NCBI GenBank assembly: GCA_028023455.1
Contig: JAQFVV010013334.1
Location: 90,503-154,502 of the forward strand
Reading direction: 5' to 3'
Source of the DNA: Epiperipatus broadwayi
Taxonomy: Eukaryota > Onychophora > Udeonychophora > Euonychophora > Peripatidae
Length of the DNA: 64,000 nucleotides
The notes beneath the pieces are model-generated. The model saw only the letters and a list, made by a program, of their open reading frames with translations. It ran no database searches and was not told where the DNA came from. The position numbers and the translations under genes are program-made. Each line of letters begins with the position of its first letter. Positions within the stretch are counted from its first letter, which is position 1. Below, one piece after another: positions 46,601 to 58,089 of this stretch.

Positions 46601-46890
46601 AATCTTTGCCTGGCAGTAGTCTGTATATTAATTATTACTGGCAGGAATTTACAGACTTTGTTTATTAAATGAATCAATTTTGGAATATTAATTAGAATAC
46701 ATTCTAAATAGCTAAAATTTAACCACTAACTCTTTATCAAATAAGGTTCTGAAAATGTTAAAATGATTCTCAACTGAATATCAAGAATCAAAAAAAAAAA
46801 AAGAGAAATATGTTTTTTTTATTAAAAGAAGTATGTACAATCTTGCAATTATAAGTAAATAACTTGCTGATTACTAATCTTCTTGATCTA
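43650..46890. other. Long AT-rich stretch, nothing recognised
   Basis: I see no exon-like frame, no TIR pair and no RNA-like structure. It may contain further decayed LINE sequence. Confidence 0.4.
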
Positions 46891-46924
46891 TATTACACGC
46901 AAATATATATATATATATATGTTA

Positions 46925-47125
46925 AAACGAAGATTTGCACGGGTTAAATATATAAAATACATATTTTGGTATCCGGTAAAACTTTTAATATCAATTTGAG
47001 TTGATTCACAAACATCACAGAGTTATAACTCTGTGGATGTTGTGTGAAAGTCAAAGTAGTATATTGATATTAAAGTTTTTAACACGGATGAACCCGCAAA
47101 ATATGTATTTTTATATATATATATA
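46925..47125. mobile_element. Hairpin MITE 1 of a cluster
   Basis: Inverted arms: GCACGGGTTAAATATATAAA and TTTTAATATCAAT on the left, ATTGATATTAAAGTTTTTAA and GAACCCGC with TATTTTTATATA on the right. The centre is CAGAGTTATAACTCTG (about 47,030). TA runs flank both ends. Confidence 0.75.
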
Positions 47126-47159
47126 TATATGTTAATTCTAATATTTTCATGGATAAATG

Positions 47160-47352
47160 GTGATTTTATATTATTATTTTTGGGATATTTCATGTAGTAA
47201 AATAGCTAAATTGCTGATGTTTCGGTATAATAATAAGTACCTTCCTCAGAGCATTCTCAGAGGAAGTTACTTATTATTGTACTGAAATGTCAGCCATTTA
47301 GCTATTTTACTACACGGAATATCCTGAAAATAATAATAATATGAAATTATAT
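47160..47352. mobile_element. Hairpin MITE 2 of a cluster
   Basis: Arms about 90 bp. TTTTGGGATATTTC and GTAGTAAAATAGCTAAATTG on the left match CATTTAGCTATTTTACTAC and GGAATATCCTGAAAATA on the right. The centre is CCTCAGAGCATTCTCAGAGG (about 47,247). Confidence 0.8.
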
Positions 47353-47371
47353 ATATATATAGAGAGAGAGA

Positions 47372-47513
47372 GAATACAATCAACTGTGCTATCTGTGTTT
47401 AAAAAACTAAGTCAGAATCACACACCAGATTGCTTTTATGAAAAGTTTGTGATTGAGACTTGCATTTTTAATCACAGATGGTACAGTTGAATCTGCAGCA
47501 TTTGGTTGTATTC
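47372..47513. mobile_element. Hairpin MITE 3 of a cluster
   Basis: Starts GAATACAATCAACTGTGCTA and ends with the inverse (GGTACAGTTGA ... GGTTGTATTC). Internal arms CTGTGTTTAAAAA and TTTTTAATCACAG also pair. About 142 bp. Confidence 0.75.
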
Positions 47514-47580
47514 TATTACTATATGGGTTAAATTTATCTAGTTTTATGCATTTTTTAACTTAATCACACACATATATATA

Positions 47581-48553
47581 TATATTAAAAAATAATTCAA
47601 TAAAAAATTATTTAAAAAAATATTATGTTTAATAAACCTTATCAACCCGGATTTCGCTTTTATATTGGAGCCTTATCAAAATGTAAATACACAAAGTTAT
47701 ATTAACTGAAACACAGGCTCATTATATACCTGTGTCTATATATGTAATATAGGGTATATGAGCACAGACTTTCAGATACCTATCACTCTCTACTCTATCT
47801 AATAACACTGATACACTCAAGCACATATATGCTGAAAAGATAAATAATCACCAATATACGTATTTCATGCTAAACCAGCAATCATCAGTTGGTCGAGATT
47901 ATCATCTCCCACACATATATACTATAAGTGCTCAGATATATATTAAGATAGACAATCTTCATACTTATAATGGACAGGCTCCAATTTACCACACACTCCA
48001 ACTCTTCAACCGTCCATCCAATTGAAAATCTGATGATGGAATGCTCGAAGGCCACCCTGAGGCTGAGATTCTTGTCACACCCATGTTGACCTAAGATCAA
48101 TCTGAACATGGGTGTGACAAGAATCTCGGCCTCAGGGTGGCCTTCGAGCATTCCATCATCAGATTTTCAATTGGATGGATGGGTGAAGAGTTGGAGTGTG
48201 TGGTAAATTGGAGCCTGTCCATTAAAGTATGAAGATTGTCTATCTTAATATATATCTGAGCACTTATAGTATATATGTGTGGGAGATGATAATCTGGATC
48301 AACTGATGATTGCTGGTTTAGCATGAAATACGTATATTGGTGATTATTTATCTTTTCAGCATATATGTGCTTGAGTGTATCAGTGTTATTAGATAGAGTG
48401 GAGAGTGATGGGTATTTGAAAGTCTGTGCTCATATACCCTATATTACAAAGTTATATTATAATTCCTTCTATTTTACAGCAACTCCATCTATAATATTTT
48501 TTAAAAAGTTGTCTTATTAAATAATTTTTATTGAATTATTTTTTAATATATTA
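47581..48553. mobile_element. Hairpin MITE 4, split by a palindromic insertion
   Basis: Outer arms TATATTAAAAAATAATTCAA (47,581) and TTGAATTATTTTTTAATATA (near 48,530-48,551) are perfect inverses and extend about 35 bp further with few differences. Without the insertion (47,705-48,445 plus one 14-bp repeat) it would be about 220 bp, a normal MITE size. Confidence 0.75.
47705..48445. mobile_element. Palindromic fold-back SINE-like element inserted in MITE 4
   Basis: Flanked by 14-bp direct repeats ACAAAGTTATATTA (47,691-47,704 and 48,446-48,459), which look like a target duplication. Arms of roughly 340 bp meet at about 48,090 (CACCCATGTTGACC ... GAACATGGGTG), nearly identical through GGCCACCCTGAGGC / GCCTCAGGGTGGCC and GGGTATATGAGCACAGACTT / AAGTCTGTGCTCATATACCC. 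The left tip extends further (ACTGAAACACAGGCT) than the right. Open frames inside are mirror copies and not genes. Confidence 0.85.
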
Positions 48554-48559
48554 CGTTGC

Positions 48560-51500
48560 AAAGACAACATTATGAACAATTTTTAATTTAAAATTTGATC
48601 ATTTTTTGATATATATATATGGATTTATTAAAAGATGCTTGTTTTTAATACTACAACAATGACATTTTTATTGGATTTCATCATTATCTGGGTAATAAAA
48701 TAAACTCAGCTGTACATCAACCATCATCCTTAGTACCAGATACTAGAAAGTGACATATAATGTTTGTTCTGTAATAGTAATAATAAGCAAATAAAAATGA
48801 CCCTATAAATCATATTTACAACTTTTGTTTGTAAAAATATTTGTTTTGATACATACACACACACATATATATATATATAAAACATAATTATTTTTTTTAC
48901 AAAAAATTAATGAATCTTAAAAATGAAATTAAATATTTTTTGTAATAGTTCGGAGATAATTAAATGTAATTGTTTCAAACTGAAAATAGTAATTTTATAA
49001 AGCAAAAACTAATAAATTCATTTAAATTTTAATTGTTTTGATTTAAAGAATTTGAGTCAATTTTAAGTCTTAGAATGAAATTTCAGTTTTAAATTTAATT
49101 ACCACAGATGTGTTTGATTATTTGTAAAATTCCAGTTTATTCTAATTACATACTTTAATAAAAATGAGTTTAAAAAATAGATTAATTAAAATTATTTATG
49201 GTTGTAGTGATTTAAATTTATGCTACTATATGCTTAAATGCACTGTTTAATTTATTTATTTATTGTAGTTGATTGTCAGATGAAAATTGTTTTCTCTTTT
49301 ACTGTTCTTTTCTTGGGGGATGCTGGAAAAGCATCTGCTCTGCGTTGGGACTATTTTTACCTTTCTTGATTATATAAATTCAAACTTGAACAGCAGACTT
49401 TTAAATGATTTAGAAAATATTTTTTTGTCTTTTTGTAAGAACTGAAGCTTTATTATTAAAAAACTTATTTACTCTTAAGTTTATATTGGAAAAAAGAAGT
49501 CAATAAATTAAAATTACTTTAGGTTAAAATGGCCACATATATTTTAACTTGTTAGCAGTTGTAAAAAATAGTGTTAAAACAATTAGTTAATGAAAAACAG
49601 AATTAATTATCATAAGGTTACTTGCTCTGTATATTCCAATGATGTTTAAGTAAAATGATTGGATAATCACAAAAGTTCCATTTAGATGGGAAAAATGAGT
49701 TTTTTTTACTTTCTCCAACTGGTAAATAATTCAAATAGCTTAAACTAAGATATACAAGATATTAATCTTTTTGATAATGAAAAAAAACTGTTAAAATAGT
49801 GATTTACATTATTGATCATCACTATTTTGACTTTTTAGTCACAAGAGTATATTTGACTATATGCCACAAATGATAGTAAAGGTCTTTGTCTTATAGTTTG
49901 ATTATAAGTTTATGAAAGTTTGTGTAAATGGATTGATATCTGTTTGGGTTTTTTCCACCTTAATAGGGTAAATGAAGTACTTTATCATAGGACTGCAGTG
50001 ACTCCTTGAGACATAAAGAAAGTACCTTTAATTTCTCAGTTAACATGTAATGGACTTTTTATGCAAATATATTTGTGCAATTTTTTAAACTTTTGTTATT
50101 TACTCAATAGATGGATACTGGTTTTTTTTTGTTTGTTTTTTTTTTACATTTTGTTTTTTATGAAGTAAAAAAATTTATATAAGAGAGAAAAAGCTCAATG
50201 ATTGTCTCTTAATATAAGAGTTGGCTGCAAATAAATGAAATCTGTAAGCAATTTCTTTTTACTTAAAATGTTATAAATATAATATATAATATCTGATTCA
50301 AATTTAATTTTTGTTATATGTAATTTGGATTGTATTTTTTCACATTAAAATACTATATATAATGAAAAAAGGACATTTTTAATACAATTTCTAGATAGAA
50401 ATGGAACCAAAATATGTGCACCTAAAAATTAATAGCAAAAAGAAATATTAAAAAATAATTTCTATGTTTCAATAGCATGTGTCAGTAGATAATATAACAA
50501 AATCTGGTGATCAGTTGTTTTAAAAGTCATTCATGTTGTTTTGAATATCACATAGAATAACAAACATAATAATTCTACTGAATTACGCCAACTGAGATTT
50601 TTTAAATTTTACTAGTGTAACTTTATCAAAAATTCTTTTAAAAATAATTAAAATAATTGTTTAAAACTTGTAAATAAATAAATATATTTTTTAAAATCAT
50701 AATCTCATGTTTTCGATAGGTGTTTTTTATTATTATTAAAAAAATTTATAAAAGTTTATTGATTTAAAAATAGTTGAGTCTCAATTTATATCAAAAATTC
50801 AAAACTTTTAAACAAATAAATCATCTTTTTTTTTTTTTGTTATAAAAAGTGGAAATGAATAAAAAGTTTATATTAACGAATTCATTACTCTTGTCTATAG
50901 TTTTTTTTATTTTGAAAAGAGGGAATCAATCTTTAAGCCAAGAAGATTTCTAAAATAGAACCACGTAACCTGATTGTAAAAAAAAAAAAACAAACAGACA
51001 GCCAGAACACATTTGCAGTAATACATTTTTATTATTAAAATAGTTTTTTTTTTTTTTTAATGTAAGCTTTCTAATTAACTTTTATATAAAAATTTTGAAT
51101 TTCATTTTAAACTATTTGCTTTTTATATATTAGTTTTATAGCGTTTATTACATTTTTTTTTTTTCAATATTTAAAATATTTTTTTCTGAACCAAATTATT
51201 GATATATTGTTAATTATGCAATAGTTTTCATAGAAGAGACTGATATGCAAACAAAAAGTTGCTTCACTAAAGGAGCAGTATGTGCATGTGATGTACATCC
51301 AGAGTATAACGATGTATATACAGTTTATAAATTATTTGTATAATCAATTTAAACTCATTTTCAATATTTTACATTAATATATTAATATATTTTTATTAGT
51401 AAAAATACAATGTTAACAATATAAAATGGGTATTATAAAATCTATACCATTATACAGGACTGGTCTGAACTTGTTTACTGCTCCATATTTTGGTACTTAT

Positions 51501-51560
51501 GTTAGATTGTCAAAATTTGAAATTTTTTATCCAAATTTATCCAAAACAAACTATCTCTAT
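48560..51560. other. AT-rich stretch, nothing recognised
   Basis: Several poly-T and poly-A runs (50,120; 50,830; 50,978; 51,045). No supported gene or element. Confidence 0.4.
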
Positions 51561-51566
51561 TGGATG

Positions 51567-51748
51567 TATTTATTGTTTGGACTATTTATATAATCTAATA
51601 CGAGTATTGAATATGGTAGTACTAACAATTAAATGTATTTGGAATATTTAAATAAAGTTAAATTTTTCTAAAGACATTCAACACTCATATTAAATGATGG
51701 AAATAGTCCAAACAATAAATACAACTGAAACACCATCATCACAACCCT
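51567..51748. mobile_element. MITE related to the palindrome at 63.5 kb
   Basis: Inverted tips GTATTTATTGTTTGGACTAT and ATAGTCCAAACAATAAATAC. The right half (TTCTAAAGACATTCAACACT, TGATGGAAATAGTCCA, then CACCATCATCACAA outside) matches the right arm and flank of the element at 63,475-63,960. The interior is short. Confidence 0.75.
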
Positions 51749-51759
51749 TCAAAAAAAAA

Positions 51760-53720
51760 CACTCTTTCTATTGGAATTGAAAAGAAATTAAAGTGAATTC
51801 CAAATTTTTTTATTTAGAAAAAATATATACTGTAGTATATATTGTTTAAGAATAAAGTATAAATATATATTTAAAAAATAAAAGCGTAAAATAAAGATTT
51901 TAAAAACTTTGCCTAACTGATGGAAAATCTCCCAACAGCTGTGCAAAATTGAGAATTTTAGTTATTTGACTTCCTATTAAAATTGTAGTTAGTCATGACA
52001 ACCAACTTTGAGAAATTGTGCTTTTCAAATAATTTTTTATTATTATCAATTTGGAGAAACTTCCCTACAGGTATTACATTTTCTTCATTTTTATTTATGT
52101 TTGCTAGATAATTATCAAGAGAGCCTGATAATTTTTGTATTTTTTTCTGTCAAATTTCTCACTGCTTTTTATAAGCAGCTCCATAAAGTTTTTGTCGTTT
52201 TTGATTATATATTTTGCCCTAGGCATAAAAATGTATTATTATTTGAGAAATATTAAAACTCTTTTCAGAAGAAAAGTGTTTTTCAAAATTGTTTTGAATT
52301 AAGATTCTTTATTAATTACTAACCTTCACAAAAGATAGCTATGTCAGTTGATACAGCAATGAAGTATATAATAGATATTATTTAATTAATGCTGTAGATG
52401 TTCAAATGTACAAATATATATGACTTATAATGTAATTTAACAATTAAAAACACATCTACACTGCTGAAGTTTAAGACTACACTATTGTGCACATTAGTAA
52501 CATGGAAAATTCACACTTTGCAACATCAAACGATTCTCACAGAAGTATCATTACTGTATACTATGTTTGCAGTTTATTATAAAAATGAAACTTCATCAAT
52601 ACTATTATCGTTATTTATTTTTTTAAATAAGTTGAAATGTATTCTAATAATAACTATTTGGTGAATTTATGAATTGATATATTATAATTCATAACAATGC
52701 ACTCTTAATTTATAAACTTATTTTTAACAGCCAAAAAAATACATTGCACAGTATTTAATTAACTAATCATGATTGTTTTGAAAATTTAATATGTTATTAT
52801 GGCTTAAAAATAAACTATGTTTTGAGTATTGAGATTTATATTATTAGGATAAATAAATTCAGAAATAAATGGTGATGGAAATCCATATTCAAAATTGAAA
52901 TGCTGCCATCAAAATTTTTCCATCCCTATTACTACATGTAATAACTATTTTTGCAATAAAATATACAGGTTTATCAAAGAATTTCTTTATGTGTACATTA
53001 TTTTTAATGATAATAGATAACATTTTATTTTAACTACCTCATTACAAACAAAGATCTCTTCAATAATCTTACAAAGAAAAATAATAATAATAATAATAAA
53101 TATTTTTCTTCTAATAATAAATTGAGACTAAATTTATTCAAATATCCATTTACCAAACACATTAGAGAATAAACTAGATTGAATATGAATATATTAATAA
53201 AAAGAAAAGCTTTAAACATAATTAGTTTAAAATAATTTCAATTTTTTTTCACATTCAGATTTAAATACTAAATTATAGATACTCAGATAAATTCCAGTGA
53301 TGAGACATTTTTATGCACAAGTCAATTAATAATATTAATACTCTGATACACTTTAAAACAATTTTGATTAATTTATTATAATAAGAATGTTTAATCAGTT
53401 TGAAGGTCATGTGGATTCAAACAGTACCAATGTTAGAGTGTGTTTTGATTCAGGAATGTTTATCTCATGAGTGTATTTTTTCAACACATTCCTAAACATT
53501 AATGAATTCATTCATTTCACATTTTTTACTCATATATACTTTTTTCTTGATTACCAAATTTAAATTCTTCAAAACAAAAAATATAATTTATATCTCTATA
53601 AAAATAAGCCAGTGTGTAACCATGGTTTAAAATACTAGAGGAATTCATTGATTTTGTAATAAGCCTTTTATATAGGACTATTAGATCAGGGTTTGGTAAA
53701 GCAATTTTTTTATTTTTTAT
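51760..53720. other. AT-rich stretch, nothing recognised
   Basis: Near 53,400 GGTCATGTGGATTCAAACAG includes a B-box-like GATTCAAAC, possibly an old SINE head. No gene is supported. Confidence 0.35.
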
Positions 53721-53726
53721 GTCAAA

Positions 53727-53797
53727 GCATTGACTGGGAAGCGAACCCGGTTCAGCTGCTTAGAAGGCAGCTATGCTAACCGCGAGGCCACCAATGC
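53727..53797 (-). tRNA. tRNA-like gene or tRNA pseudogene, anticodon TCT
   Basis: 71 nt on the minus strand fold as a tRNA with canonical numbering: acceptor GCATTGG / TCAATGC (7 pairs with one G-U), anticodon stem GCTGC / GCAGC around loop CTTCTAA (anticodon TCT, arginine), and T arm CCGGG-TTCGCTT-CCCAG with one mismatch. The D arm pairs poorly and the A box deviates, and no T run follows for pol III termination. It is therefore either a decayed tRNA-Arg or the head of a tRNA-derived repeat. It contains the B box GGTTCGCTTCC. Confidence 0.6.
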
Positions 53798-53809
53798 TTG
53801 ACTAAAGTG

Positions 53810-56800
53810 TTTAACACTAATAGAATCTTTTAAATATGACCCTATTCTATTACCACACCTATTGAATTTATATTTTGAATATATAATAAAAAAAACCAGA
53901 TTTAATACAAATAAGTGTATATTCAAGTTTAAGAGGAAAATATTAGCATATTTAGGTATGCTTTTGACATCATATTAATAATAAAAATAAAGAAGTCCTT
54001 AAGACATTTGGTAAATATAATAAGCAGTTGACTAATGAGTAGAAGATGTCTGCCTTTAAAATTAATGTTAATTATATAAAATTGATGACAATCATTTTGA
54101 TTGTCTGCCAATAGTTGGCAGTAGTTGTGCAACAGACTGACACTGGAAGAATTACAATTATGATCATATATTTTTAAAAGTGATAATCAAAATTGTACAA
54201 ACTAAGGAATATTTCATTAAATGACTACTAAAAGGGAAATAATTTGTTTAACATAAGTAAATAGAAATATTTAATAAAAGGATTATAAAAAATAAAAAAT
54301 GATGAAATAACATAAAATTAATAATTACTTAAATGAAATCCATCACAAGTAGAATGAATATGTTGAAGCCATTAAATTACTAAAACATAAATTTGAATTT
54401 AAAATGTTGGAAACAATTGTGGACTGTGGACCAACTTCCAGAAATAGTTATTTGGGAGTTAATATAAAATTAAGCAAAATATGTTAGGACTAATTAATAT
54501 GTCATGGAAATATAATTGAGTTTTGCATATTTGTTCCTCACAATCATTCTCATCTCTGAAGATCTCTTTACTATTTAGCAATTTTGAATTCTATTAGACA
54601 GATATTAAATTTTAATATTAAAAAAAATTGATACACATGTGTAAATATGTTATGATATGTAGATTGTATAATTAATATATTCTTAGTTTAGTTTTTAACC
54701 ATTATGATAAGTCAGAGAGTCATTCACTTTACATTTAGGGTGAATATGCCATCAGTTATAGTCCTTTGATAAACCATCAAAAAATTTTGGAAGAACTGCT
54801 TGACTAAAGAGAGAATAATCATAACTGATGTTACATTATATTAAATTAGAGATTTGTATATAAAAGAAATGCATTTTTCACACACTTACAGCTAATTCAG
54901 ATGAGAAGTGACTCTTCACAATCAAATTGCCTATGCATAGGTGAGCCACTAGCCAATTAATATATCAGATAACATATATCCTTTTATTTAAAATGCATGA
55001 TGACACATATATTGATTATAAATTTATTAGCTTGAGTATGTTCACTGTACAATGCAAAGGCACAACAGGTAACAATGAATATGTTCAGTCAGTCATAAAG
55101 GTTATAATAGTATTTTTGTTGTGATAAATGCATAACTTGAAGAAGTTTAAGACAAGAGAGATATAATGATTCCAAAAGTGCAAAAAAAACATATAATTTT
55201 AACACAGAATGAAAAGAATGGTTTTTAGGTGTAATGATCAATTTAAAATATGTGTGTATATATGTCTTGCAGATGTGATATTTAAAAAAAAAAGAACATG
55301 TAAAAGGCATTGTCAAAACATGTTTTAAAATCATGCATATAAGTTTTGGTAAAAAAAATTTGAAAAGCAAATTAGAAAACAAAGATTAGGAAAATTTACG
55401 TCACAATTAACCAGCCAACAATCATAGTAAACCTATTAATAAATCTAAAGTTACAACAGTTGCATCATTTTGTGAGAGTTATATATATATATATAGTAAC
55501 AGTAAGCACCCTCTCAATGAGATAAGTTAAGGCAGTCGCATCTCACTATAGTCAGATTTAAGGTCTTCATATAGGATGGCACGAATGATGTGATTTAATT
55601 TTGATATAAAACTATATATCTGTTCCCAACAAATAACTTATTATTAATAAATTATTATATCTAAACCACATCGAATCAATTTTCACCTTAATTGACTTAA
55701 CCGTTATGCTCAGATTTCGAACTCAGGGAAGTTTAACAATTGATTCTCTTCTGGGGTTCCTATGAATATTCTAAAGTAATATTAATAACAAATCTGACTA
55801 ACTCTTTAAATTAAATAAAATAAAATTGAAGACTTCATTTAATTTAATATAAAAAACATAATAATTATTTATTTAACAAATAAATAACTTAATCTTTACA
55901 ATATATAAAAATTATTTATATATCTACTTCCTTATATTAAAAAAAATATAAATATTCTATTTAGTTACGGTAGATATATTTTCTAACTTATAACACTACG
56001 TGAGTTTATAATGTATATAAAATATAAGTATCCAAATATTAAGACTTCTACATTAACACTATTATATATTAATTAAATTATACAAATAATAATCCAATTA
56101 TTTATATATAATGTTTTCATTCGTTAAAATGATTGTACATAATTTATGTTTATTAATATAAAAATATATATATTTCTTATCAATGTTAGTCATTTATCCA
56201 CTAATCATGCATTATAGTTATTAGACTATTTAGATTAGTGTAAAAAATGTAGTGTCATGTCATAGAAAATAATAGTATGTGAATTTAAAAATAATTTAAT
56301 TTTTTATCTCCAAGTTCAGTTTATCCCTCTATATTTTTACATGCCTTTCCCATATTAATATTTCTTAACCTATATCTAAATCTTTATTAATCATAAATAA
56401 AAATAAAAATATTTTAAATTATTAATTCTCTCTTATTATTCATTTCTTTAATGAAATGAATACAGTAATAAAGAAAATGAAATTAATCTTTCCCAATTAT
56501 AATTTTTAAAAACTTACATGATATTTATAAAAGAATAGTCTTAGATGTTCCTGGAATTTGTGAATGAAAATCCTTCAAAGATGCAATTTTTATTTCCTTC
56601 ATTGTTATACTAAGAAGAAAATAATAAGGGATCCCAAGTTGACATTTAGTTTCCTCTTTGTATGTAGATTTCATCTTCATTAATATACAGTTCTTTTGAT
56701 TAACAATTATAATTCCATTTTGAAGATATGACTTTTATATAATTTTATAGGCATTCAGCAAAAGACATTATTCACACATATATTTGATTAGGCAAATGCA

Positions 56801-57960
56801 TTTTATGTATCCCATGATAAATAGATGTTCTACTCACTCTGCATTTTTTTATAATATAAAGTAGATTAAATTTAGTTGAAGTTTTTATAAACATGTTCTT
56901 TTTTAAAATGAAGTTTACATTTTCGAACTCCAATTAGGGTGATTTTTATCGAACACTAAAATATATTCAAATTACTTTCTTTAAAAAAATATTAGAAATT
57001 TCTTCTAATAAGTATTAAATCATTCAAAATATAGATTTTATCTTATACACTGTTCTTTTAAATTGAACATGGTGTAAGTCTTTGTGAGGATATAACTGCA
57101 AGAATAGAATCCTTAATCTTCTAATAAAAAAAGAATTATTTTTTATATCTCACTGCATGAGCTTGCTGAAGCATATCACATTCTACATTGTTACAATACA
57201 ATTTGATATTAAATCACTAAGTTAATTACATTTCCTTTAATTTGATAAACTATAGGTGAACCCAGAGGTCATTACCTTGTCAACCATCTTTTCTTAACAA
57301 TGTTTTTTTCATTTTAAAGAATGAAAAATACTAACTTACTAAATTATATATTTATTTTCATAACTATAATAAGAATACAAATATAATGTATATATATTGA
57401 TTATATGTATGTATGAGTATATATATATATATTGTAACCCTGCACTCTACACTGTTATTCTACACTAGACAAACAAATGCCCAGGGTGCCAATTCTATTG
57501 ATGAATAGAATAAATTAATAATTGTAAATTATCAAAACTAATGCTGAGACTCTTCTATTATATCTAATTTATAACCTAGTTTAGTGGAGGGTTAAAGACA
57601 GTTTTAAAATATACAGAATATATTTAAATGAAGGAAGAAATATTATTGAGGAGTAAAACAAGATATATGCTTCACTAGTTAATCAATTACATAATAAACT
57701 AATAATATTTTGTTTAATCAAGTTAATAAACTATAATCTGAGTTGATTTCTTCCATCATCCAAATACATCCATAGAGCAACTACAACATAACTTTAATAC
57801 AAATAAGATACTGAATAACTTCACCATCCAGCATACCTTAATATAAATAATTACACTAATATTAATTTAGAACTAGGAAATCGGATCTCAGGGAATCTTT
57901 AATGTGACTTGATTATAGAAATTCCATTACATAATAATTTAGGACTATTGAAATGATAAT
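53810..57960. other. AT-rich stretch, nothing recognised
   Basis: TA runs at 55,482 and 57,419. GC-richer patches at 55,500-55,590 and 57,430-57,490 (TGTAACCCTGCACTCTACAC) could be repeat ends but have no partner I can identify. Confidence 0.4.
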
Positions 57961-57964
57961 AAAG

Positions 57965-58085
<121 letters not shown>

Positions 58086-58089
58086 TAGA

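Noticed and set aside
47885-48324. Two overlapping minus-strand frames of 75-88 codons
   Set aside because: They are mirror readings of the two arms of the palindromic element.
53380-53480. SINE-like B box GATTCAAAC
   Set aside because: Single short motif without an A box or tail.
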